A stretch of DNA of 64,000 bases. Source: Catellatospora citrea. Lineage in GTDB: Bacteria; Actinomycetota; Actinomycetes; Mycobacteriales; Micromonosporaceae. Location of the stretch: positions 496,001 to 560,000 of the forward strand of contig NZ_RAPR01000001.1 in NCBI RefSeq assembly GCF_003610235.1. The letters are read 5' to 3'. The notes beneath the pieces were generated by a model. That model was given only the letters and a program-made list of their open reading frames with translations. It was not told the DNA's origin and made no database searches. Shown here one piece after another: positions 1-8,700 of this stretch (positions are counted from its first letter, which is position 1; each line of letters opens with the position of its first letter). A program made the translations under genes and the position numbers.

Positions 1-1
1 G

Positions 2-2326
2 GCGGTCGTCAACGGACAGCTGCACCTGGCGCCGGGCGCCGGGGCGCCGGTCGGGGACATCACCGCCCTGCCCTCGGACTCCGACGCGGTCCTGGTCGTC
101 GACGCCGGGGTGACCGACGCACAGGCCGCCACGTTCGTGAACGCGCTCCCGGCCCCGTCGCGGCCGCCGGCGATCCGCGCGGACGCCCATACCCCCGCGC
201 AGGCGGCGACCCTGGCGACCGCGACCGGCGTGCCGGTCGTCGTGGCCAACGGTGCGCGTGCCCTCGCCCCGAACCAGGGCGTGACCGTCCCCGCCGGAGT
301 CGACCGGGCACGCGATCCCGGCTGGCCGGCGCTCGTCGAGGAGATCCGCCACACGCCCCACCACAACGGACCTGTCACGACCGCGCCGACGAGCGTGCGC
401 CCGGTCGACGCCTGGATGCGGCCCGGCCACGGCTTCACCCCGGTGCCGGGCAACCCCACCGTGTTCGCCCTGGCCGCACACCCCGGCGTCCTGGTCGAGG
501 CGACCGCCTCGGGCCTGTGGATCCGCCCCGCGGCCGGACCTGGCGCCGCCGACACCCGCACCGCGCACGACGCCCCGGCCGTCCCCGCCGGCCCGGTGCT
601 GCGGGTACAGGCCGACAACCAGCCCCTGCACGACGCCGCCGACCACGTGCTGGCCCACCTCCACCGAGACCTGGCCCGGCAGGCGATGGTCCACCGGCCG
701 AACCCCCCGGCGGGCGCCGACCAGCTCGTCCCCGCCGCGGCATGGACCGACCGCGACCACCTCGACACCCGCCACCAGGCCGCCGCGGACATCGACCGCC
801 CCGACCCGGTCGGCGGGCGTACCCCCCGCCAGCTCGTCACCGACGCCGCCACGACCGCCACCGCCGTACGCGACTGGCTCACGCCACCGGCACCCGCCCA
901 GCCCACGCCGCGCGACGTCGCCGACACCGCGATCGCCGCCTACGCCGCCGAGATGCGCCGACGCCGCCAGGACTGGGACACCGCGTTCGCCGCGCTCGCA
1001 CCGGAGGCCACCCCTGCCCAGTTGCAGGCCGTCCGCGACGCCGCCGCGCGGCTGGACCCCGACCAGCCCGCCAACGCGACTCTGCGGGGGCTGCGAGACA
1101 CCGCACAGGTTGCCGTCGACGACCTCGCCACACTGCGCGACCAGGCCCGCGCGCACAGCCAGACCCTCGCCGGTCATCAGGGCGCCGTCGCGGGCATCCA
1201 GCGCCAGTTGGCCACCTACCAGCAGGCCGCCACGGCCGCGGTCGGTTCCGTGACCGCGGCGGTCAACGCCGGGCGCCCACCCGGCACCCCACCGGCGCAG
1301 CGCGCCGCCGACCTGATCACCGAGGCCGGCAACGCACAGGCGGAGGCGGACGGGTTCGTCGCGACCGCCGCCGACCTGGCTGCCCAGCGCCGTGCCGCCG
1401 ACGCCGCCGCGCTCGGCCACGGCAACGCGCACACCGCGACCGCCGCCGCGATGGCAGGAGTCGCCCCCGTCGACGCCGCCGCGCTCCTGTCCGCCCACCA
1501 CGGCCTCCTCGACGTCGCCGACCCCGCCAGCCGGGACGCCTACCGGCGCACCCAGGAGAACCTCGAATCGGCGACCACCCGGCGCGACGGCCTCAACGGT
1601 GCACAGTCCGAACAGCGGGACACCGTCAACCAGGCAGCCGCCGCCTGGGCCGCTCAGGTCACCGCGTTCACCACCGCCGCACCCGGTCACGACACCGCCC
1701 GCACCGAGGTCGGCACGACACTCGACGGGCTGCGCGACCGTATCCGCGACTACGACGCCGCGAACCTGGGCAGCTCCCGGCTGACCACCGCCGGCACGAA
1801 CACCGCGGGCCTCAACCGGGCCGCCGACCAGCTCGCCGACAGGTTGACCGAAGTCGACACCGCCAGGCAGCAACTGCATGACGCCCTCACCGCCGCGGAC
1901 CTCGACGTCGACGCCGTCACCTCCGCACTCGCCGCCGTGACCGGTGCCCGCCGACACGTCGAGACAGCGGCGGCCGCGCTCACCACGGCCGTACGGAACG
2001 TGCCGCCCTGGACGGGGCAGGGGCCTGGCAGCATCGCCCAGCGCAACCAGGCCGTCCTCGCCCTGAGCCGGGCCGCCGACACCCTCGACCGGCAGGCGCG
2101 GGCGCTGGTCGACGGGCAGCCCGCACCGGCGCTCAGCACCACCCTGGGCACCCTCGACCGGGCACGCCGGACACTCGCCGAGATCACGCGCCGCCTCGGC
2201 GAAGCACAACGGGACTTCCTCGCCGCCGACGAACGCCACCGCGGCGACCGCCGCCGCGCCGCGCTCGCCGCCTGGCAGCGCGCCCTGACCGACCTGAACC
2301 TGCTGCTGGCCCCGCTGGCCCGCTGA
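2..2326 (+). CDS. C-terminal part of large Ala-rich coiled-coil protein (5' truncated by window edge)
   Basis: The reading frame is open from base 2 with no stop upstream, so the gene begins outside the window and about 775 residues are visible. The first in-window ATG/GTG is not a credible start because the same frame reads protein-like sequence before it. The visible part is rich in Ala, Asp, Arg and Thr. Its last 500 residues are long stretches of heptad-like helix with few Gly or Pro, so a coiled-coil rod is likely. I see no catalytic motif, no membrane segment and no signal at this end. The next gene follows 18 bases downstream on the same strand, so the two are probably co-transcribed. 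A large effector or structural protein is possible, but I do not recognise the family. Confidence 0.75.
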   Translation, partial: AVVNGQLHLAPGAGAPVGDITALPSDSDAVLVVDAGVTDAQAATFVNALPAPSRPPAIRADAHTPAQAATLATATGVPVVVANGARALAPNQGVTVPAGVDRARDPGWPALVEEIRHTPHHNGPVTTAPTSVRPVDAWMRPGHGFTPVPGNPTVFALAAHPGVLVEATASGLWIRPAAGPGAADTRTAHDAPAVPAGPVLRVQADNQPLHDAADHVLAHLHRDLARQAMVHRPNPPAGADQLVPAAAWTDRDHLDTRHQAAADIDRPDPVGGRTPRQLVTDAATTATAVRDWLTPPAPAQPTPRDVADTAIAAYAAEMRRRRQDWDTAFAALAPEATPAQLQAVRDAAARLDPDQPANATLRGLRDTAQVAVDDLATLRDQARAHSQTLAGHQGAVAGIQRQLATYQQAATAAVGSVTAAVNAGRPPGTPPAQRAADLITEAGNAQAEADGFVATAADLAAQRRAADAAALGHGNAHTATAAAMAGVAPVDAAALLSAHHGLLDVADPASRDAYRRTQENLESATTRRDGLNGAQSEQRDTVNQAAAAWAAQVTAFTTAAPGHDTARTEVGTTLDGLRDRIRDYDAANLGSSRLTTAGTNTAGLNRAADQLADRLTEVDTARQQLHDALTAADLDVDAVTSALAAVTGARRHVETAAAALTTAVRNVPPWTGQGPGSIAQRNQAVLALSRAADTLDRQARALVDGQPAPALSTTLGTLDRARRTLAEITRRLGEAQRDFLAADERHRGDRRRAALAAWQRALTDLNLLLAPLAR

Positions 2327-2344
2327 CACCGAACGGAGACAACC

Positions 2345-3376
2345 TTGACCACCGAAGCCGACCCGGCGGCGTGGCACCGACTACTGCTGCTGCTGTCCGG
2401 CCGGATCCCCGACGAGCCGCTGGTCGAGGCCCGCAACCTGCTCGCCCACGAACGTCACGACGAACTCGCCCGACTGGCCGGCGCCTGGGTCTCCGCCTGG
2501 GAACTGGCGCTGCCCGCCGACGCCGCCGCGCTGCTCGGGGCCACCGCGCCCGGTCACCCCGCCGACGAGGTCCTACCGCCGTACGGGCTGGCCCCGGTCG
2601 GCCCGTGGCTGCTGGCCGCACACGGCGACCGGGTGCCGCAGACCCTGGACCTCTGCGACCCCGGCGACCCGCACGACGAGATCCACGAACTCGACGCGCT
2701 GGACCGCACCGCCAAGACCGCGGCCGCGGCACTGCCCCGGACCGCCGGCCTGTGGCGGACGTGGCGATACCCCACGGCCGCCACACCCTGGGCCCGGCCC
2801 AAACGGGTGTACGTCCTGGAGCTGACCGCCGGCCCGCCGACCGCACTCCCCCGGGCCACACTGACCGTGCAGGACGCGCTCGCGGCCGCCGGCGAGCCCG
2901 ATCCGCTGGTGGAGACCTACGCCGACGGCATGACGCTGCCTCCGTTCCAGCGCCACGCCCGGGCCTACGGAGCGCTGCTCTGGTCGGCGAGCGCCGCCGT
3001 GCCGATCACCCTCGCCCGGGTGTACGACGGCGCCGATCCCGCCACCGGGCCCTACTTCGACCCGGCGCATCCCCAGGTGCTCGACGACGCCGAACGCACC
3101 AGACTGCTGGCATACCTGACCGGCGGCGTCGCCCTCCTGGCGACCGGATCACTGCTGGCCGACGCCGTCGACCCGCAGCTCGGCGACGTGGTGCCGATGA
3201 CGTTCCGCACCGACGGCCACTGGATCTGGTCCGAGGCGACCGCGTACTACCTGGACCGGCACCGGCTGGCACCCGAACCGGAGTTCGCCGCCTGGATCCG
3301 CGCGAACGGATTCCGGCACCCCCACGTCGACGGGGTGGCCCTGCACCGGGCGAACGCGGCACTGCTCGCCGCATGA
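2345..3376 (+). CDS. Conserved hypothetical protein, companion of the upstream coiled-coil gene
   Basis: The protein has 343 residues. The start is TTG at 2345, chosen because a GGAG stands five bases upstream and the gene follows the previous stop by 18 bases. No signal peptide or convincing membrane helix is visible. The C-terminal 60 residues contain a Trp/Tyr-rich segment (FRTDGHWIW followed by a YYL..H pattern). I have an impression that such segments occur in actinobacterial proteins beside large secreted or polymorphic proteins, but I could not verify it. A partner or immunity-like role for the upstream gene is therefore only a guess. The gene ends 27 bases before the convergent LuxR-type gene. 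Confidence 0.8.
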   Translation: MTTEADPAAWHRLLLLLSGRIPDEPLVEARNLLAHERHDELARLAGAWVSAWELALPADAAALLGATAPGHPADEVLPPYGLAPVGPWLLAAHGDRVPQTLDLCDPGDPHDEIHELDALDRTAKTAAAALPRTAGLWRTWRYPTAATPWARPKRVYVLELTAGPPTALPRATLTVQDALAAAGEPDPLVETYADGMTLPPFQRHARAYGALLWSASAAVPITLARVYDGADPATGPYFDPAHPQVLDDAERTRLLAYLTGGVALLATGSLLADAVDPQLGDVVPMTFRTDGHWIWSEATAYYLDRHRLAPEPEFAAWIRANGFRHPHVDGVALHRANAALLAA

Positions 3377-3403
3377 GCGCCCGGCGCACCGTCGGTGTAT
3401 GAG

Positions 3404-4108
3404 TCAGCGCGGCGCGGTCGGCTGGTCGGCCAGGCCCAGCCAGATGGCGATCACCTCGGCGCGGGTGCGGGCACCGAGCTTGGTGTAGATGTGGTTGATG
3501 TGGTTCTTGACGGTCTTCTCGGTGACATAGAGCCGGGCGGCGATCTCACGGTTGGTACGACCGCAGACGATGTGCTCCATCAGCTCCGCCTCGCGCCGTG
3601 ACACCCGGGCCCGCGGGCTCGGCTCCGGTTCGGGCTCGGGCTCGGGCTGGGGTTCCGGAATGGACTGGGTGCGGAACGACTCCACCATCGCCGCGACCGC
3701 GCCCGGGGAGAGGTAAGGCCGCCGGGCCGCCGTGGCGACCACCGCGGCCACCAGATCGGCCGCGGCGAACTGCCCGTGGATCAGGTAGCTGGTGGCGCCG
3801 TTGCGGAACGCGTGCTCGACCAGGTGCCGCTCCTGGCTGTGGGAAACCACCAGCACCAGGGCCTGGTCAGGGAGCGCGAGCGCAGCGTCGTCGTCGGCGG
3901 CCAGCGCGCCGTGACTCGCCACGATGACGTCCGGCGTCAGGCTCCGGGCCCGGCTGACCGTCTCGGTCCGGTCGCCCGCCTCCCCGACCACCGAGACCAC
4001 GTCGCTGCCCTCGAGTACCGACCGTATGCCCAGCCTGACCAGTAGATTGTCGTCACTGATCAGGGCGCGCACGCGAGTCGCCGAACTGCTGTGGGCCTGC
4101 GTGATCAT
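3404..4108 (-). CDS. LuxR/NarL-type response regulator with atypical receiver
   Basis: This 234-residue protein has an N-terminal CheY-like domain (about 12-130), an acidic Pro-Glu linker (PEPQPEPEPEPEP, about 150-163) and a C-terminal LuxR helix-turn-helix (about 170-228, with TNREIAARLYVTEKTVKNH). The ATG at 4108 has a strong AGGAGG upstream. The acidic pair D19/D20 is kept. The phospho-acceptor position after PDVIVA is Ser65, not Asp, and the conserved Lys of the GYLLKG loop is His111. Classical phosphorelay is therefore unlikely, and ligand- or dimer-controlled DNA binding is more plausible. No sensor kinase is adjacent. It is convergent with the preceding gene. The DNA-binding half is well supported; the signal it reads is unknown. 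Confidence 0.9.
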   Translation of the reverse strand: MITQAHSSSATRVRALISDDNLLVRLGIRSVLEGSDVVSVVGEAGDRTETVSRARSLTPDVIVASHGALAADDDAALALPDQALVLVVSHSQERHLVEHAFRNGATSYLIHGQFAAADLVAAVVATAARRPYLSPGAVAAMVESFRTQSIPEPQPEPEPEPEPSPRARVSRREAELMEHIVCGRTNREIAARLYVTEKTVKNHINHIYTKLGARTRAEVIAIWLGLADQPTAPR

Positions 4109-4438
4109 TAGGTTCCTCCTCGGTCTGCGGAGGGCGGAGCCGGGGTCACCCGCGCCGTCCCGTCAGCAACCTAGGCGGGCCCAAGGAAACGCGGGTGGCG
4201 CACCGGTGAACGGTTGCCCTGCTCCACATAGCCATCAGACGCGCGCCGCAGGCCGGGCAGGTACGTCCGGGTGAAGCGCCGCACGCCGACAGCGACCCGT
4301 TGCCGTAGGCCGGGCCCAAGACGGTCGATAGACGTACTCACCGATGAGGCCGCCCGACGCCACCGCGCCTGCCGACGACGTACCAGGGCCTGTCCCTGCC
4401 GATCATGCTGGGGACGTTCGCCGTGAAATGCTCAGATC
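4109..4438. other. Intergenic region upstream of two divergent genes
   Basis: These 330 bases lie between the divergent LuxR-type gene and the small 4439 gene. The first bases on the minus strand carry the AGGAGG of the regulator. I found no strong hairpin, no clear -35/-10 pair and no credible reading frame. Promoters for both flanking genes must lie here, but I cannot place them. Confidence 0.5.
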
Positions 4439-4807
4439 ATGTACTGGACTGAAGATCGACTGCGGTTCAAGCGACTGATCGAAGGGCTCGCGGGGCGTGC
4501 GGATGTCGACGCCGAGGCGGCGATGGGTGCGTCGCTCGATGCGCGATTGGCGGACGCGGTGGTTGACGTCCTGGCGGGCGAGGAACAACTCGCCCTGGAC
4601 ACGGTCTGTGTGAATCTGTCCGACTACGAGGTGCAGCTGACGCGTGAGGAGTACGCGATGATTGCCGGCCTCGCCGCGCGTTGGGATGTCGACAATCGCG
4701 TGCTCGACCGACTCGACCGGCTTGTGGTCCGGAATGAGGGCTCAACGAACGTAGCGGGGGCCGAGGTGGCCCCAGGCTCGTCGGGTGATGGCGCAGCGGG
4801 TGAGTAG
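4439..4807 (+). CDS. Small hypothetical protein
   Basis: The protein has 122 residues and begins at an ATG without an obvious ribosome-binding site (it may be leaderless or weakly translated). It is acidic, mostly helical, and has no signal peptide or membrane segment. The middle (about 35-95) alternates hydrophobic and acidic residues in a pattern typical of a small folded helical domain; the last 20 residues are Gly/Ser/Ala-rich and probably disordered. The codon third positions are less GC-rich than in neighbouring genes, which could mean more recent arrival. No family recognised. Confidence 0.65.
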   Translation: MYWTEDRLRFKRLIEGLAGRADVDAEAAMGASLDARLADAVVDVLAGEEQLALDTVCVNLSDYEVQLTREEYAMIAGLAARWDVDNRVLDRLDRLVVRNEGSTNVAGAEVAPGSSGDGAAGE

Positions 4808-5218
4808 TCGCCGGTCGACGGTGTCGCGTCACCCGGTTGGTCCCGTGGTGGCCAGACGCTCCAGTTCGGGCAGACCGGACTCGATTCAGCGGCCGTAGAA
4901 CCGATTCTGGAGATCGGCCACGTCCCAGGCAGGCGCGGGATCAAGTTTCCGACTTGGCATCGCTGGGGTACGGCCGCCTACCTGTACCCGGATCAGGGCA
5001 CACGTCGCCGACGTCGGACTAACGGACTGCGGCGTCCCCCGATCATCGGATCATCGCCGGTCACGGGTCTGGATAAAATCGATCGGTGTCGGCCGATCAG
5101 CCTGCTGGCCGGCCGGATCCGCTGCAATCGAGTCCAGATCCCTCCTCGTACCGGATTCGCGTGGCCAGGTGTGGCACAGACGGCGCAAGACGACCGCAGT
5201 TCGGACCTGGGAGGTGGC
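4808..5218. other. Gene-poor region upstream of the CBS gene
   Basis: About 410 bases. Short open frames occur on both strands but they are Arg/Pro-rich, overlap each other and lack ribosome sites, so I do not call them. No hairpin terminator or repeat stands out. The promoter of the CBS/FHA gene pair should lie in its right half, where an AT-richer stretch (GGATAAAATCGATCGG near 5072) interrupts the GC-rich background. Confidence 0.4.
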
Positions 5219-5662
5219 GTGCGGGTCAGCGACGTGATGGCAGCGTTCCCGGCATACATACGGCTCGGCGCGACGATCCGGCGGGCGGCCGAGGTGGTCA
5301 GCGTGTCGGAGGTCGGCCAGCTGATGGTGCTGGACCACGAAGGCCGGTTCGTCGGCTCACTGTCGGAAGAGGACCTGGTGCGGGCGATGCTGCCCGGCTT
5401 CGACGACGTCACCGCCGGCGGCGGCACCCTCGCCGACGCGTTCCGAATCTTCCTGGAGCGGGGTCGCACACTGGCCGACCGTCCCGTCGATCCCCTCGTC
5501 GTTCGTGACGCGGCGACTGTCCGCTCCACCGACGAACTCGCCCGAGCGGCGATCGTCATGATCGACCGCGGGATCCGGCGGCTTCCCGTCGTCGACGACG
5601 GCAAGCTTGTGGGCACGCTGTCGCGCGCCGACCTGTGCCGAGCGGTGATCTACCATTCGTGA
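5219..5662 (+). CDS. CBS-domain protein
   Basis: This 147-residue protein holds a pair of CBS motifs (Bateman module), which usually bind adenosyl ligands such as AMP, ATP or SAM and control a partner. The first runs over about residues 1-55 (VSDVM start, then VLDHEGRFVGSLSEEDLVRAM), the second over about 85-145 (DAATVRSTDELARAAIVMI, then RRLPVVDDGKLVGTLSRADL). I chose GTG at 5219 because GGAGGT stands just upstream (short three-base spacing) and the protein then begins at the usual CBS edge. A GTG at 5171 would add 16 residues and has no good site. The stop at 5660-5662 lies inside the FHA-domain sequence encoded by the next gene, so the two are probably translationally coupled and functionally linked. 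Confidence 0.9.
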   Translation: MRVSDVMAAFPAYIRLGATIRRAAEVVSVSEVGQLMVLDHEGRFVGSLSEEDLVRAMLPGFDDVTAGGGTLADAFRIFLERGRTLADRPVDPLVVRDAATVRSTDELARAAIVMIDRGIRRLPVVDDGKLVGTLSRADLCRAVIYHS

Positions 5663-5711
5663 GCTCCGGCTGGTCCTGACCGATCGGCACACCCAGGCGA
5701 CCAGCGAGCAG

Positions 5712-8700
5712 GTGTGCGCGCTGCCGGTCACCTTCGGCCGGGACAGCGGCCTGGCCGCGGTGGCCCTCGACGACGTCAGCGTCTCCCGGCGCCACGCCCG
5801 TCTGGAGATGGTCGGCGACTATCTCGTGCTCACCGATCTGGGCAGCACCAACGGCACGTATGTCAACGACCAGCGGTTGACCCGCCGCCAGGCGCTCGTT
5901 CCCGGGGATCGGATACGGATCGGCCGGTTCGACCTGACGTGGATGTTCCTCGACCCGAACGCGACCATGCTGGTCGACGAGTCCCACCTGACCGTCCACC
6001 GGCCGGAAACCCCGCCTGACGTCGCCGCGCGACGGGTAGTGGCGGCCGCTGAAGCGCACAACCGGCAGGTCGGCCACGAACTCGACGGATTCCTGTCGCT
6101 CGCGCACGGGTTCCTGCCCGCGCAGCCGCCGCTGCTGGCCTTCCCGGACTCGCACCGCGCCTGGGACGAGATGACCGACCGGCTGCCCGAGCTGTTCCGG
6201 CGGCTCACGCTGCGCCGGGCGTTCGACGCGATGCCGGTCCTCGACGCCAGAGCCGAGGCGCTGCCCGACCGGTACCTGCTGCGGGCCTCGACCATGCTCG
6301 GCGTCTTCGCCCACGCCTACCAGTACATGGCGATCGACCCGCCGGCCGCGCTGCCCGACTCGCTGCTGCGGCCGTGGACCACCGTCTCGCGCCGGCTGGG
6401 CAAGCAGACCCCGGCCGTGTCGTACATCGACCTGTTCTTCTACAACTGGCGCCTGCGCGACCCGGCCGGCCCCCGGGCGCTGGACAACATGGACCTGCTC
6501 GTGCCGACCTGGAACAACGCCGCCGAGCGGGTGTTCTACCTGGTCACCACCGAGTTCGCGATGGGGCTGACGCCCGTGCTCGGCGCCATGCTCGACGCCC
6601 AGGAGGCAGTGGTCGCCGACGACCCGGCCGCCCTGGAAGGCGCACTGCTGGTGATCCTCGACCAGCTGCAGCACGTCACCCAGGCCATCTATCCCCAGAT
6701 CGATCCCAATCCGCGCGCCCGGCATCCGCTCGACCAGGTGCTGTGGGCCAAGACGGTCGGCACCGCCGGAGTGCCGATCTTCGACGGCGCGCCCAGCCCG
6801 AGCGGCACCGCCCAACCACAGATCCACGCGCTGGACGCGTTCCTCGAACGCAGGGACTACGGCTCCCTGGTCGGGCAGCAGAGCACCTACCTCGCCGGCT
6901 ACTTCCCACGGCACTGGCAGGAACTCGTCGCGGCGCTACGCGAGGTGTCGGTGCGCCAGTATGTCGAAGACACCCGCAGCAGCGCCCTGCGCGGCGTCTA
7001 CAACGCCATGCTCGACGCCTATGTCGGCAACCGCGGCTGGATGGGCCTGCACCGCATCAAGGCGTACGGCTTCCTGGAAGTGGCGTTCAAGGTCGGCCGG
7101 CAGGTGACCACCGGCGCCCGGTTCACCGGCCTGTTCAAGGACCGGACCTGGGACAAGGTCGACGGGGAACTGGCCGTCGTCCGCGAGGAACGCCGCCCCC
7201 CGGTCGGCGCGCCCGTGGTGTTCGGGACCGCGCGCCGGGGCCGGGTCGTCACCGGCGAGTCCGGCGCCTGGACCTGCTACCTCGACATCGACGTCACCGG
7301 CCAGGGTGTGCACCACCTGCCCGGTGACCGGGTCGGCGTGCTCGCCGAGCACGACGAGAACCTGGTGCGCCGCACGGTCGCCGCGCTGCAGGCCACCGGC
7401 GACGAACTGGTCCCGCTCACCCCGCGGTGGCGGGCGGCGGTGGCGTGCCGGGAGGGCTACGGCGAGGTCGACGTCCTGCCGCTGCGGACGCTGCTGCGTT
7501 TCGCCCAGCTCCGGCCGATCGGCCGGGAGGTGGCCAAACGGCTGGCCAGGCTCACCGCCGTCGGTGCGTGGCAGCGGGTCGTCGACGCCCGCATGGAGGA
7601 TCAGTGGGAACTGTGGGACGTGCTGAACCTGCTGTACGCCGGCGGTTATGACGTCACCCGGCTGTGGAAGGCCGACCCGGGCGACGACGACGCCTTCTGC
7701 GCGGTCGTCGCGCCCGAGCCGTTCCGGCTGTACTCGATCGCGTCGGCTCCGCCGCCCGGCGAACCGGCGAGCACTCTGAGACTGGTCGTCGCCGGCCTCG
7801 ACTACGCCTCCGCCCGTACGCCGTGGTCGTATCCGAGCAAGCGCCAGGGCGCGGCGTCGCACTTCCTGCGCCGGGCCAGCCTCGACGGCCGGCAACGGGT
7901 CTCGCTGCAGATCGTGGCCACACCGAGGTTCCGGTTGCCGGCCGACCCGGCCCGGCCTGTCGTCATGTTCGCCGCCGGCTCCGGGATCGCCCCGTTCCTC
8001 GGGTTCGTCGCGGCCCGCACCGGGCCCGGCGAGAACCGCCTTTACCTGGGCATCCGGACACCGGACGAGTTCGTCGAACACGCCGACCTGGATGCGGCGG
8101 CCGCCGCGGGCCGGCTGAACCTGTCCGTCGCGTTCTCCCGCGCCGACGCCGCGATCCGGTTCGACGGCCGGCGCCATGTCGCCGGCGCCGGCCAGCGGCG
8201 CCGGGTCGACGACGTGGTCCGTGCCGAAGCCGACGCCCTCTGGGAGCTGCTGCGGCCCGTCGAGGACGGCGGCCGCGGCGCGTTCGTCTACGTCTGCGGC
8301 AGTTCCCGATTCTCCGTCGCCGTGCTCCAGGCCCTGACCGGCATCGTGCCCGGCGACGGCCGCGAGTTCCTGCGCCAGCTGGTGGCCGACGGACGCCTCG
8401 CCCAGGACGTCTTCACCACCTATCTCGGCCACGCCCAGCAGACCCCCCGCATCGAGATCTCGGACCTGGCGCAGCACGACACCCCCGACGCGGGCTACTG
8501 GATGGCGATCGGCGGCGCCGTGATCGACGTCAGCGAGTTCATCCACCTGCACATCGGCGGGCCGCACATCGTACGCAACTACGTCGGCATGGACGCGACC
8601 GCGGCATACCGCAAAGTGCTGCACCACGCGCACGCCGAGATCGACTCCCAGCTGTCGATGTACCAGATCGGCCACCTGCGCCGGCTGCAGTTCGGCGCCC

